Source: Thermoleophilia bacterium UBA6103
GTDB taxonomy: Bacteria; Actinomycetota; Thermoleophilia; UBA2241
DNA: 64,000 bases
NCBI GenBank assembly: GCA_002423545.1
Contig: DIWP01000001.1
Location: forward strand, 269,563 to 333,562
Direction: 5' to 3'
The notes under the pieces were generated by a model, which worked only from the letters and a program-made list of their open reading frames with translations, was not told the DNA's origin and made no database searches. A program made the translations under genes and the position numbers. This document shows positions 35,658 to 44,410 of this stretch, piece after piece. How positions within the stretch are numbered: the first letter of the stretch is position 1; every line of letters begins with the position of its first letter.

Positions 35658-37214
35658 GTGAACGCGGGACGTGACAGGAACGGCAACGAGCGCGGCGGCG
35701 ATGCAGAGCCGACGGCCGCCGTCCCGCGCGATCTGGCGCCGGTCGATGAGGTGCTCCACACGCCCGAGGTCCGGCAGCTGCTCACGCGGTTCCCGCACGC
35801 TCTGGTGGTGGAGGCGACGCGGACCGTCCTCGACCGCCTGCGACGCGAGATCCTCGCCGGCGGACGCGAGGTCCGCTCCCACGACGTGACCGCCGAGCGG
35901 ATGGCGCCCTGGGTGGCGGCGCTCGTGGAGGAGAGTGCGCGGCCGTCGCTGCGGCGCGTGATCAACGCGCTGGGGGTGGTCGGCCACACCAACCTCGGCC
36001 GCTCGGTGCTGGCCGACGAGGCGGTGCGGGCGGTGGCCGCCGCGGCCGCCTTCTACTCGGACATCGAGTTCGACCTGCCGAGCGGCGCCCGCGGGTCACG
36101 GCAGGTGCACGTGCACGACATCCTCTGCACGCTGGCCGGTGCCGAGGACGCCCTGGTCGTGAACAACAACGCGGCCGCCATCCTGCTGGCGCTGGCGGCC
36201 ACCTCGCGCGGCGGCGAGGTGCTGGTGAGCCGCGGGCAGCTCGTCGAGATCGGCGACGGCTTCCGCATCCCCGACATCCTGCGCGAGAGCGGCGCCGACC
36301 TCGTCGAGGTAGGGACCACCAACCGTACGTATCTGCGGGACTTCGAGGCGGCCCGGACGGAACGCACGCGGGCCGTGCTGCGGGTGCACACGAGCAACTA
36401 CCGCATCGTCGGGTTCGCCGGCGAGCCGTCGCTGAGTGAGCTTGCCGGCCTGGCGCACGACCACGATGCCATGCTGATCGACGACCTCGGGAGCGGGGCG
36501 CTGATCGGCGATCCCGGCGGGTCTGCCGGACTGGCCCTGCTGGCCGAGGAGCCGTCGCTGCGGGACAGCGTCGCGGCCGGCGCTGATGTGGTCACCTTCA
36601 GCGGCGACAAGCTGCTGGGCGGCCCGCAGGCCGGCATCGCCGTCGGCCGGGCCGCGACCATAGAAGCGATGCGCCGCCATCCGCTGGCCCGCGCCGTGCG
36701 CATCGACAAGCTCGGCATCGCGGCGCTCGACGCCACCCTGCGCCTCTACCTCGACCCGGAGCAGGCGATGCGGCGGGTGCCGACGCTGGCCATGCTTGCG
36801 GCCACGCAGGACGAGGTCGCCGATCGGGCCGTCCGGCTCGGCGAGGCGGTCCGCGCAGCCGCGCGCGGTCTCGTCGCGACCGGGTCCCGCGGCGGGCAAG
36901 TCGCCGCCGCCGGCGCCGGCGGCGATGTGGATACCGGCATCGATGCGCAGTGGCCGTCCGCCGACGACCTCGAGGTGGTGCCGTCGGTGGCCCGCGCCGG
37001 GGCCGGCTCGCTGCCGGTGACGGACGTCCCCAGCGCCGCGCTGGCGGTACGGCCGCCGGACGGCGACGCCCAGCGGCTCGCCGACGCGCTGCGGCTCGGC
37101 GAACCGGCGGTCCTGGCCCGCGTCCAAGGGGGGCGGCTGCTGCTCGATCTGCGCGCCGTGCGCGACGAAGAGGTCGACGACCTGGCAGCTGCACTGCTGC
37201 GCGCTCTGACATGA
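35658..37214 (+). CDS. selA: L-seryl-tRNA(Sec) selenium transferase
   Basis: SelA converts Ser-tRNA(Sec) to Sec-tRNA(Sec) using selenophosphate. The 518-residue protein has the family N-domain (RVINALGVVGHTNLGRS), NNNAAA, the DDLGSG block and the Schiff-base K318 in FSGDKLLGGPQAG. A Gly/Ala/Asp-rich insert near residues 415-455 (AAGAGGDVDTGIDAQWPSAD) is not family-like and makes the protein longer than usual. The GTG start follows GGGGATG. Coupled to selB by ATGA overlap. Confidence 0.95.
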   Translation: MNAGRDRNGNERGGDAEPTAAVPRDLAPVDEVLHTPEVRQLLTRFPHALVVEATRTVLDRLRREILAGGREVRSHDVTAERMAPWVAALVEESARPSLRRVINALGVVGHTNLGRSVLADEAVRAVAAAAAFYSDIEFDLPSGARGSRQVHVHDILCTLAGAEDALVVNNNAAAILLALAATSRGGEVLVSRGQLVEIGDGFRIPDILRESGADLVEVGTTNRTYLRDFEAARTERTRAVLRVHTSNYRIVGFAGEPSLSELAGLAHDHDAMLIDDLGSGALIGDPGGSAGLALLAEEPSLRDSVAAGADVVTFSGDKLLGGPQAGIAVGRAATIEAMRRHPLARAVRIDKLGIAALDATLRLYLDPEQAMRRVPTLAMLAATQDEVADRAVRLGEAVRAAARGLVATGSRGGQVAAAGAGGDVDTGIDAQWPSADDLEVVPSVARAGAGSLPVTDVPSAALAVRPPDGDAQRLADALRLGEPAVLARVQGGRLLLDLRAVRDEEVDDLAAALLRALT

Positions 37215-39400
37215 GCGCCGGCCGCGCCGAGGATCCCCAGGCACCCGACGCCCGCAAGGAGGAGCGGACCGACACGCCACTCGTAGTCGGCACGGCGGGT
37301 CACATCGACCACGGCAAGACCGCCCTCATCACCCTGCTCACCGGCACCAACACCGATCGCTTGCGCGAGGAGCGTGAGCGCGGCATCTCGATAGAGCTCG
37401 GGTACGCGGAGCTGGCGCTGCCGGGCGGTCGCCGCCTGAGCGTCGTCGACGTCCCCGGTCACGAGCGCTTCGTGCGCACCATGGTCGCCGGCGCCACCGG
37501 CGTCGATCTGTTCCTGCTGGTCGTGGCCGCCGACGACGGCGTCATGCCGCAGACGGTGGAGCACCTGGCCATCATCGAGCTGCTCGGCGTCGAGAGCGGT
37601 GTGGTGGCGCTCACCAAGGCCGATCTGGTCGACGAGGAGCTGCTCGGACTGGCTCGCGCCGACGTCGAGGGCCTGCTCGCAGGGACGCGGTATGAGGTGA
37701 CGCCGATCGTGACCGTCAGCTCGAAGGATGGGCGCGGCATGCCCGAGCTGCTGGAGGCGCTGGAGGAGGCCGCCGCCGCGGTGGGCGCGCGACGCGCCGA
37801 GGGTCCGGCGCGCTTGCCACTCGACCGGGTCTTCTCTCTCAAGGGGATCGGCACGGTGGCGACCGGGACGCTGTGGCGCGGCGAGATACGGGCAGGCGAT
37901 GTGCTCCGGGTCGAGCCCGGCGGCGAGCAGGTGACGGTGCGCGACGTGCAGGTGCACGAGCACGATCAGCCGGTCGGCCGGGCCGGTCAGCGTGTAGGCG
38001 TCAACCTGCGCGGCGCCGAACTGCGTGGCGGCGAGCGCGGCGCGCTGCGCCGGGGGGCGTGGCTGGCGGCGCCGGCGCCCGCCGCCCGGACCACCGCGGT
38101 GTTCGACGCCTGGCTGGAGCTGCTGCCCGGCGCTCCGGGACTGTCGTCCGGCGACGAGGTGCGGTTTCACCACGGCACCGGCCAGTCGGTGGCGCGGGTC
38201 CAGCTGCTGGACCGTCACGAGCTGACCGCCGACGCACACGGATCGGGCGCACCGGTCGGCGACGGCGCGAAAGCCGCCGCCGGCAGCGACCCGGCGCGGG
38301 CGGTCGACGGGCGATCGCTCGTCGCTCCCCGGGGCGCGCCGGTCCGCGTACGCCTCGAGGGGCCGGACCTGGTGGAGCCGACAGACCGCTTCATCGTGCG
38401 CGCGCTGTCACCGGCGGTCACCATGGGCGGCGGCACGGTCCTCGACGCCGAGCCGCGCCGCTGGCGCGACCGGGCGGCACAGGTCCGCTACCTCACGGCG
38501 CTGCGACGGGCCGCTCCGGCCGAGGCGGTCGCGGAGCTTGCCGGGGCCGCCGGCGCGGCCGGCATCACGGCGCCGGACTTCGCGGCCACCACGATCGGCG
38601 ACTCCGTCGGCAAGGCGCTCTCGGCGGCCGGGCGCCGCGGCGAGCTGGAAGTAACGGCGAGTGGTCGCCGCTGGTTCGCGCCGGGCACGATGGAGGCGCT
38701 GGAGAGCGCGTTGCTGGAAGCGCTGGAGTCGAGGGCGGGCGAGCGGCCGGACCGGCCGGTGCTGGCGCCCGCCGAGGCGGTCGCCGCCGTGCGCCGCGCG
38801 GTCGGCGTCCGGCCGGCGGACGGCGGCCGCCCATCCGTGCGCCCGGCTGCCGACAGCCACTCGTCCGTACGGCCGGTCGTCGAAGGACGGCCGCAGAGAG
38901 GAACGCCGGCCGCACAGGTGCCGGACGACGTGGTCGCCGAGGTCGCCGCCCGGCTGGTCGCCGGCGGTCGCGCGGTGCAGACCGCCGACGGATGGGCGCA
39001 TCCGTCCGCCGGGGCCCTCGACCCGCGCCGCGAGGAGCTGGCAAGCACCGTTGCCGGCGCGTTGGCGGCCGCCCCGTTCTCGCCGCCGACGCTGGGATCG
39101 CTTCTCGAACGGCTCGGCGGCGAGCGGCGCGACATCTCGATGGTCCTCGACGTCCTCGTCCGCCGTGGCGAGGCCGAACGGGTGAAAGAAGACCTCTACT
39201 TCGCCACATCGGCGGTGGACGCCGCTCGCGAGCGGCTCGTCACCTACATCGGCGAGCACGGCTCCATCTCGCTGGCCGCTTTCCGCGACCTGCTGGACTG
39301 CGGGCGCCGCAACGCGCAAGCGCTGCTGGAGCACTTCGACGGCGAGGGCCTCACGCGACGCGACGGCGAGCAGCGCATCCTGCGTCGCCGCCGCGCTTGA
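37211..39400 (+). CDS. selB: Selenocysteine-specific elongation factor
   Basis: The 729-residue GTPase brings Sec-tRNA(Sec) to UGA codons marked by a SECIS hairpin. It has G1 AGHIDHGKT (residues 29-37), G2 RGISIELGYA, G3 DVPGHE, G4 TKAD, then EF-Tu-like domains II/III and C-terminal winged helices (final one ITLAAF-like: SISLAAFRDLLDCGRRNAQALLE). Two low-complexity inserts are visible, near residues 340-375 (GSGAPVGDGAKAAAGSDP) and 535-575. Translationally coupled to selA. Confidence 0.95.
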   Translation: MSAGRAEDPQAPDARKEERTDTPLVVGTAGHIDHGKTALITLLTGTNTDRLREERERGISIELGYAELALPGGRRLSVVDVPGHERFVRTMVAGATGVDLFLLVVAADDGVMPQTVEHLAIIELLGVESGVVALTKADLVDEELLGLARADVEGLLAGTRYEVTPIVTVSSKDGRGMPELLEALEEAAAAVGARRAEGPARLPLDRVFSLKGIGTVATGTLWRGEIRAGDVLRVEPGGEQVTVRDVQVHEHDQPVGRAGQRVGVNLRGAELRGGERGALRRGAWLAAPAPAARTTAVFDAWLELLPGAPGLSSGDEVRFHHGTGQSVARVQLLDRHELTADAHGSGAPVGDGAKAAAGSDPARAVDGRSLVAPRGAPVRVRLEGPDLVEPTDRFIVRALSPAVTMGGGTVLDAEPRRWRDRAAQVRYLTALRRAAPAEAVAELAGAAGAAGITAPDFAATTIGDSVGKALSAAGRRGELEVTASGRRWFAPGTMEALESALLEALESRAGERPDRPVLAPAEAVAAVRRAVGVRPADGGRPSVRPAADSHSSVRPVVEGRPQRGTPAAQVPDDVVAEVAARLVAGGRAVQTADGWAHPSAGALDPRREELASTVAGALAAAPFSPPTLGSLLERLGGERRDISMVLDVLVRRGEAERVKEDLYFATSAVDAARERLVTYIGEHGSISLAAFRDLLDCGRRNAQALLEHFDGEGLTRRDGEQRILRRRRA

Positions 39401-39492
39401 GTCCGTCCGCGATGTCAGCCTTTTCCACAGGCTGGGTAGTATCATCGGACCAAGGGACGGCGCACCGCCGGCCGTGATCCCGGGGAGGGGCG

Positions 39493-39714
39493 ATGGGAGA
39501 TCACAGCGTCTACAAGTTCATCGAGATCGTGGGGACGAGCACCGAGTCCTGGGAGGACGCCGCCAAGAGGGCGGTGGAGACGGCCGGCACGAAGCTCGAC
39601 GATCTGCGCGTCGCCGAGATCGTGCAGCTGGATATGAAGGTCGCCGAGAACAAGGTCGTGGCCTATCGGGCCAAGGTGAAGCTGTCGTTCAAGTATCACG
39701 GCCAGGAGGCCTGA
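39493..39714 (+). CDS. Dodecin
   Basis: A 73-residue dodecin, the dodecameric flavin-binding storage protein. Family blocks: VYKFIEIVGTS, W31-type Trp in ESWEDAAKRAV (the flavin-stacking residue) and KVVAYRAKVKLSFKY. A -10-like TAGTAT lies about 50 nt upstream, suggesting its own promoter between selB and this gene. Confidence 0.92.
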   Translation: MGDHSVYKFIEIVGTSTESWEDAAKRAVETAGTKLDDLRVAEIVQLDMKVAENKVVAYRAKVKLSFKYHGQEA

Positions 39715-39865
39715 GCAGCCGGGGGAATGGTACGAGCCCGTTGCTGGAGGATGACCACGTGTCGAACACCTGACTCCGGCGGCCCGCACTCCGAGCCGCG
39801 TGCCGCTTCGGTCTCGTCCGGCGCACCACGTCGACAGATGATCCGTACAGGAAGGTGAGCCCGCG

Positions 39866-40378
39866 ATGAAGGCAGTCGTCGTGTATGAATCGCTGTGGGG
39901 CAACACCGCCGCCGTGGCTCGGGCGGTCGCGCAAGGCCTCGGGCCCGACGTCCCGGCGCTCCCGCCCGACGAGGCGGTGGGGGAAGCGCTCGCCGGCGTC
40001 GACCTGATCGTGGCGGGATCACCGGTCCTGGCGTTCAGCCTGCCGACCGACCGGATCCGCGAAGGCATCCGCAAGGATCCCGGGCCCAAGGCGCCGCGTC
40101 CGGCCGATCTCTCGCATCCGTCGCTGCGCTCGTGGCTCGACGCCCTGCCCGCCGGCAGCGGCCGCTACGCCGCCTTCGAGACACGGGTGCGCTACTCTCC
40201 GCGCGGCGCCACCTCGGCCATCGCCGAGAAGCTCGAGAAGGCCGGCTACCGGCGCCTGACCGGGGACGAGCGCTTTGTCGTCAAGGGCAAGTACGGCCCG
40301 CTGCGCGACGGAGAGATCGACCGAGCCCGCGAATGGGGAGCCCAGCTCGCCGGGGACTTCGCGCAGGCACAGGGCTGA
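39866..40378 (+). CDS. Flavodoxin-domain protein
   Basis: A 170-residue single-domain flavodoxin with the FMN phosphate loop in ESLWGNTAAVA (residues 8-18) and the 50s segment GSPVLAFSLP. It would act as a small electron carrier or quinone-type reductase. ATG after GGAAGGTGAG. It lies between dodecin and tRNA-Sec with no obvious operon link. Confidence 0.85.
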   Translation: MKAVVVYESLWGNTAAVARAVAQGLGPDVPALPPDEAVGEALAGVDLIVAGSPVLAFSLPTDRIREGIRKDPGPKAPRPADLSHPSLRSWLDALPAGSGRYAAFETRVRYSPRGATSAIAEKLEKAGYRRLTGDERFVVKGKYGPLRDGEIDRAREWGAQLAGDFAQAQG

Positions 40379-40526
40379 GGCTCGCCGGTCTGGGGCGAGG
40401 AACACCGCCGCGGACTACTGAGATGGCGCGGGACGCATTCGTGTCGGCAGGTTGCGACACGTCGACCCGATCCGGTGGTTGCGCGCGGTTCCCAACCGGG
40501 GAAGACACGTGTACGGTTTGCACGAA

Positions 40527-40624
40527 GGAGCGGCTTCCGGTCCGGTGACCGGCGCGGTCTTCAAAACCGTCTGCGCGGCAGTGATCCTGTCGTGGGTGGG
40601 TTCGACTCCCATGTCGCTCCGCCA
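40527..40624 (+). tRNA. selC: tRNA-Sec (anticodon UCA)
   Basis: The 98-nt gene, including encoded CCA at 40622-40624, has the 8-bp acceptor stem (GGAGCGGC with GTCGCTCC), an anticodon TCA at 40561-40563 in the loop CTTCAAA, a long variable arm and T-arm GTGGG-TTCGACT-CCCAT. The long acceptor and UCA anticodon identify tRNA-Sec. With selA, selB and selD nearby, all four parts of the Sec machinery are here. Confidence 0.96.
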
Positions 40625-40703
40625 ATCACTCGAGCGCCATCGCGGCCTGTCCGGTTGTGGGCTGGGCATGTCGCAGTCCGTCCGCAGCCCGAGGAGGAGT
40701 GAT

Positions 40704-40997
40704 TTGAGCGCCATCGTCATCGTCGATCTGCCGGCCACCGAACAGACCAGGGACGAGCTCGTCGCGCTGCTCGAGGAGGCGCTGCACGACACGCGCGCCT
40801 TCGACGGCAATCGAGGCGCCTCGCTCTGTACGGAGCACGAGGAGCCGACGATGGTCACCATCGTCGAGCACTGGGAGAGCCTCGAGCACTACCTGGCCTA
40901 CGACGCCTGGCGCGTCGAGACCGGCTTCATGGAGCAGCTTGCGCCGCTGCTCGGCGGCGAGCCCGGCGAGCGGCACCTCGACCTGCTCGCGAGCTGA
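40704..40997 (+). CDS. Antibiotic biosynthesis monooxygenase (ABM) domain protein
   Basis: A 97-residue dimeric alpha-beta barrel type protein: DLPATEQTRDELVALLEEALHDTRAFDGN, then TIVEHWESLEHYLAYDAWR. These small domains act as monooxygenases, haem-handling proteins or cofactor-free enzymes. The TTG at 40704 is 6-7 nt after GAGGAGG, which fixes the start. It lies 80 nt after tRNA-Sec. Confidence 0.8.
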   Translation: MSAIVIVDLPATEQTRDELVALLEEALHDTRAFDGNRGASLCTEHEEPTMVTIVEHWESLEHYLAYDAWRVETGFMEQLAPLLGGEPGERHLDLLAS

Positions 40998-41103
40998 CGG
41001 TCACCGACGGCGGACCCGGTTGGCGGCGGGACTCGTGTCGCGACGCTCGCGAGCGCACCTTACCGTCGCGCGTCGTGCGCTCGTGTGCGTCGCAGCGCCG
41101 CGC

Positions 41104-41613
41104 TCACCAGCGCTCGTAGCGGACCAGCTGCTCCAGCGGCTTGCGGCGCTTGCGTGTCGGCGGGCGGTCGGGGTGACCGAGCGGCGTGAAGGCGATCGGC
41201 TCGACGCCGTCGGGCAGGCCGAGCACCTCACGGGCCGCCGCCGGGTCGAAGTCGGCGACCCAGCAGGTGCCCAGCCCCAGGCTCGCCGCTGCCAGGATCA
41301 GGTGGTCCATGACGATGGTGGCGTCGACCTCGTGGTAGGGCTTGCCGTCCATGCGCACCCAGGCGTTGTCGGGGACGGCCACCACGGCGATCACCAGCGG
41401 CGGCTGGGTGAACCAGCGCGCCCGGTAGATGCGCGCCAGCTCCTGCTTGCGGCCCTCGGTGTGGATGACGATGAGCTGGAACGGCTGGCGGTTGTCGGCG
41501 GTCGGCGCCAGGCGGGCGCTCTCGAGCACCGTGTGCAGCGTCGCCTCGTCGACCGGCTCGGCGGTGTACTTCCGCACGCTGTAGCGCTCGGCTATCGTTG
41601 CGACGACGTCCAT
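41104..41613 (-). CDS. Nitroreductase-family flavoprotein
   Basis: A 169-residue FMN-dependent nitroreductase-fold enzyme: RYSVRKYTAEPVDE, SARLAPTADNRQPF, HLILAAASLGLGTCWVADFD and FTPLGHP. These use NAD(P)H to reduce nitro groups, quinones or flavin-like substrates. ATG at 41613 after an AAGGGCAGG site. It diverges from the radical SAM locus. Confidence 0.9.
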   Translation of the reverse strand: MDVVATIAERYSVRKYTAEPVDEATLHTVLESARLAPTADNRQPFQLIVIHTEGRKQELARIYRARWFTQPPLVIAVVAVPDNAWVRMDGKPYHEVDATIVMDHLILAAASLGLGTCWVADFDPAAAREVLGLPDGVEPIAFTPLGHPDRPPTRKRRKPLEQLVRYERW

Positions 41614-41893
41614 GAGGCCTGCCCTTCGTGCTGGAGTTCCAGCCAAAGGATGCACGCCGCCTCGCCGGACATGCAGGCCGGTTGCGGCGCGACGTTCGCG
41701 CGCATCGCATGCGATCGCCAACCGCGCGCGCAGCGCGTAGGGAGAGCGGGACGTAGGATACGAGTTGTTAGTAGGCTCTCGAGCGACCTGCTGCAAACGA
41801 TACTCGGAATGGCGGGAGGACTCCGTGATACGAAGATGCGCACTCGGATCGCCCGAGCTGCAGCCGCCGGCTCTGGACGCAAGAGGATGAGCG
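41614..41893. other. Upstream region of the radical SAM locus
   Basis: Lower GC and more A/T at third positions than the flanks. A short plus-strand frame from a GTG at 41825 (21 codons, after GGGAGGA) is well placed for ribosomes but uses rare codons (ATA, CGA, AGA). It is not called as a gene. A promoter for the downstream locus probably lies here; none is clear. Confidence 0.35.
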
Positions 41894-41983
41894 ATGGACC
41901 AAGCATACGAGTACCTGGCAAGAGTGCGTCCTGAGCCGGTCGCGAAGCCCCACGTGCGACGACTTGTGATGTACTTGACATGA
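41894..41983 (+). CDS. Candidate 29-aa peptide upstream of radical SAM enzyme
   Basis: The ATG at 41894 is 5-6 nt after GAGGA. The peptide begins MDQAYEYLARVRPEPVAKP and ends VRRLVMYLT. Its TGA overlaps the ATG of the next small ORF (ATGA). About 60 percent of third positions are G or C, well below flanking genes, so it may be horizontally acquired or not a gene. Candidate leader or precursor peptide for the radical SAM enzyme. Confidence 0.3.
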   Translation: MDQAYEYLARVRPEPVAKPHVRRLVMYLT

Positions 41984-42207
41984 ACGGCGTATGGTTCAGC
42001 GCCCGTGAGATCGCGCCAACGGTCATTGTCGCATCTTCACTCGAGCCCCTGCAGAGGATCGTCAGTCGTGCCCACGGCTCAGCGCATCGGCTCGCCGGAT
42101 CGTCGTTCCTCCCGGCCTTGCACGCTGCCGTCCAAGCAGCAGATTCGAAGGCAGCCGCTTCGAAGTCCGGTGAGCAGCGATGCCTGCATGGCGTCACTGA
42201 TAGATGA
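41980..42207 (+). CDS. Candidate 75-aa peptide overlapping the radical SAM start
   Basis: It begins MNGVWFSAREIAPTVIVASS and ends GEQRCLHGVTDR, with one Cys and a Ser/Ala/His-rich middle. Its TGA overlaps the radical SAM ATG by ATGA, and its own ATG overlaps the stop of the 29-aa ORF. No known leader family is recognised, and codon use is atypical for the window. Position makes it a candidate substrate of the RiPP-type enzyme, but it could be non-coding leader. Confidence 0.3.
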   Translation: MNGVWFSAREIAPTVIVASSLEPLQRIVSRAHGSAHRLAGSSFLPALHAAVQAADSKAAASKSGEQRCLHGVTDR

Positions 42208-44225
42208 GATCTCCCGAAGAGCCACAACGGATTCCGACGCAGAGGCGTGTCGTGCTCGTGAACATGCCGTTCGCGAGCTTCCGCCATCCCTCGCTCGGGC
42301 TGGGCCTGCTCAAAGCGGCGCTGGCCGACCTGCCGGTCGAGGTGCGCGTGCTCGACGCCTGCCTCGACTTCGCGGCGCTCATCTCGGCACCGGCTTACGA
42401 CACCATCGCCACGTGGCGCTCGGAAGACCTGCTCGGCGACTGGGTCTTCTCCGCCGCGTTGCGCGCCGACGAGGAGGTGGGTGCGGGCCGGGCCGATGAG
42501 AACGTCGATGGGAGCGGGTACCTGCAGGACGTCCTCGCCGGTGGGCTGGCCGAGCATCGTGTCGACTTCTTCGGCAAGCCGCCGCTCACCGGCGAGCTGC
42601 GCGCGCAGATCGCCGCGGCGCAGGCGGCTGCGAGCGACCTGCTGACGGCGTGCCTCGACGAGATCAGGGCGCTCGACCCGCTGCTGGTCGGCTTCACCAG
42701 CATGGTCCACCAGCAGGCCGCGGCGCTGGCGCTGGCGCGCCGTGTCAAGGCGGCCCTGCCGGACGCCTGCATCGCGTTCGGCGGCGCCAGCTGCCGCGGC
42801 GAGATGAGTGCGGAGCTGCTGCGCAGCTTCCCGTTCGTCGACGCGGTCGCCGGCGGCGACGGCGAGATCGTGTTGCCGGCGCTGGTGGAACGCCTGCTCG
42901 CCGGGGGCGCGCCGCACGACCCGCCGGCATCGGCCGGCCTCGGGCGTGGCCTCGAGCGAGCGGCGCCGGGCGCGGCGGCGGTCGCCGACCTCGACTCCCT
43001 CCCTGTCCCCGATCTCAGCGACTACTTCGCCCGGCTCTCCGCCGGCCCGCTGCGCGACGACATCGAGGCGCGTGTACCATTTGAGTCCTCACGCGGCTGC
43101 TGGTGGGGCGAGCGCAGCCGCTGCATCTTCTGTGGGCAGGCCAGCGCGGCGCTCACGTATCGCCAGAAGAGCGCCTCGCGCATGCTGATCGAGCTCGAGG
43201 AGCTGGCGCGGCGCCATCCTGGGCACCCGTTCCTGTTCACCGACGAGATCGTGCCGCTGCGCTTCGTCGACGAGGTGGCGCCGCTGCTCCCCGACCGCCT
43301 GCCGGACTTCCGCGCCCTCTACTTCGAGGCCCGCCCCGGCCTCAGCAGGCAGCAGCTGACCGACCTTGCCGCCGCCGGCATCCGGCGCCTGGAGGTCGGC
43401 ATCGAGAGCCTCAGCACACCGGTCCTCAAGCTCATGCGCAAAGGGACGACCGCGGCCGAAGGAGTACAGCTCCTCAAATGGGCCCGCGAGCTCGGCGTGG
43501 GCATCGTCTGGAACCTCATCTGGGGCTTTCCGGGTGAGGACCCCGAGTCCGCTGAGGCGATGGCGGCGATCATGCCCCTCTTGACTCATCTGCAGCCGCC
43601 GCACACCGCCGGCCCCGTCCGCCTCGACAGGTTCAGCCCGCTGTTCGAGGAGGCAGACGAGTGGGGCATCGGCGACGTGGAGCCGTATCCCGCCTACCGC
43701 CACGTCTACGACCTGGCGCCCGAAGCGCTACGGCGCCTGGCCTACCACTTCACGTTCCGGGTGCTCGACCGGCCGCCGGGAGTGGGCATCGCCACGGACT
43801 CCGCCGAAGAGCCTAAGAGCGACGCCGGCACGTGCGAGACGGCGAGCGGAGAGCGACCGGAGGCGGGCGGAGAGCGGCGGGCGACGGCCGCCCTCGCCGA
43901 GCAGGTCGACCGCTGGCAGCACGCCTATCCGCAAGCGCTGCTGTGGTCGGCCGACAACGGGCAGCGCCTGGTGCTCTCGGACTCGCGCCCCGGCTTCGAC
44001 GCCGAGCAGCTCACCGTCCTCGACGGCGAGCATCGGATCCTCTACCTGGCCTGCGCGACGATCCAGACCGCTGGCACGCTGACCACCGAGCTGGCTCACG
44101 GCACAGGACGACACGTCGATGCCGCTGAGGTGCAGGAGCTGCTGCAGCCGCTGCTCGATCAGGGTCTGATGCTCCGCGACGGCGAACGCTACCTCAGCCT
44201 GGCCCTGCCGGTACCGGGTCACTGA
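42204..44225 (+). CDS. B12-binding radical SAM enzyme, RiPP-maturation C-methyltransferase family
   Basis: A 673-residue enzyme. Residues 15-245 form a cobalamin-binding domain (VVLVNMPFASFRHPSLGLGLL, LVGFTSMVHQQ, FGGASC, VAGDGE-like VAGGDGEIV). The radical SAM core starts at FESSRGCWWGERSRCIFCG, a C-x7-C-x2-C cluster typical of the ribosomal-peptide maturation radical SAM family rather than CxxxCxxC. Further family blocks are LRRLEVGIESLS, LMRKGTT, LLKWARELG, WNLIWGFPGE and the LQPPH...RLDRFSPLFEE end. Known relatives methylate unactivated carbons of precursor peptides. A low-complexity insert (about 535-560) precedes the C-terminal domain. The ATG has no Shine-Dalgarno, consistent with translational coupling to the ORF before it. 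No exporter, protease or second modification gene is adjacent. Confidence 0.88.
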   Translation: MRSPEEPQRIPTQRRVVLVNMPFASFRHPSLGLGLLKAALADLPVEVRVLDACLDFAALISAPAYDTIATWRSEDLLGDWVFSAALRADEEVGAGRADENVDGSGYLQDVLAGGLAEHRVDFFGKPPLTGELRAQIAAAQAAASDLLTACLDEIRALDPLLVGFTSMVHQQAAALALARRVKAALPDACIAFGGASCRGEMSAELLRSFPFVDAVAGGDGEIVLPALVERLLAGGAPHDPPASAGLGRGLERAAPGAAAVADLDSLPVPDLSDYFARLSAGPLRDDIEARVPFESSRGCWWGERSRCIFCGQASAALTYRQKSASRMLIELEELARRHPGHPFLFTDEIVPLRFVDEVAPLLPDRLPDFRALYFEARPGLSRQQLTDLAAAGIRRLEVGIESLSTPVLKLMRKGTTAAEGVQLLKWARELGVGIVWNLIWGFPGEDPESAEAMAAIMPLLTHLQPPHTAGPVRLDRFSPLFEEADEWGIGDVEPYPAYRHVYDLAPEALRRLAYHFTFRVLDRPPGVGIATDSAEEPKSDAGTCETASGERPEAGGERRATAALAEQVDRWQHAYPQALLWSADNGQRLVLSDSRPGFDAEQLTVLDGEHRILYLACATIQTAGTLTTELAHGTGRHVDAAEVQELLQPLLDQGLMLRDGERYLSLALPVPGH

Positions 44226-44244
44226 CGCGGCCGCCTGCGCTCCG

Positions 44245-44410
44245 GGCCGCCGGTGGCGATCGCCGGGCGCCGCGTGAGAGGCCCGGCGCTGATCACGGCA
44301 GCCGTCAGCTCATCTGGGCGCGGCCCGAACGCCCCGCGCTGCTCAAGGCGGCCGGTGGCGATCGCCGTCGCGGAACCGGAGACCGTCAGCCCGTCTGGGC
44401 GCGCAGCGCG
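44245..44410. repeat. Imperfect duplication after the radical SAM gene
   Basis: GGTGGCGATCGCC occurs at 44252 and 44354, and variants of CCGTCAGCYCRTCTGGGCGCG at 44302 and 44383. The second copy includes the last codons of the flavodoxin gene, so the spacer looks like a degraded duplicate of that gene end. Confidence 0.45.

Noticed and set aside
41825..41890. 21-codon GTG ORF with a good Shine-Dalgarno before the 29-aa candidate
   Set aside because: Contains ATA, CGA and AGA codons that are rare in all real genes here and has no conserved feature; kept only as a note.
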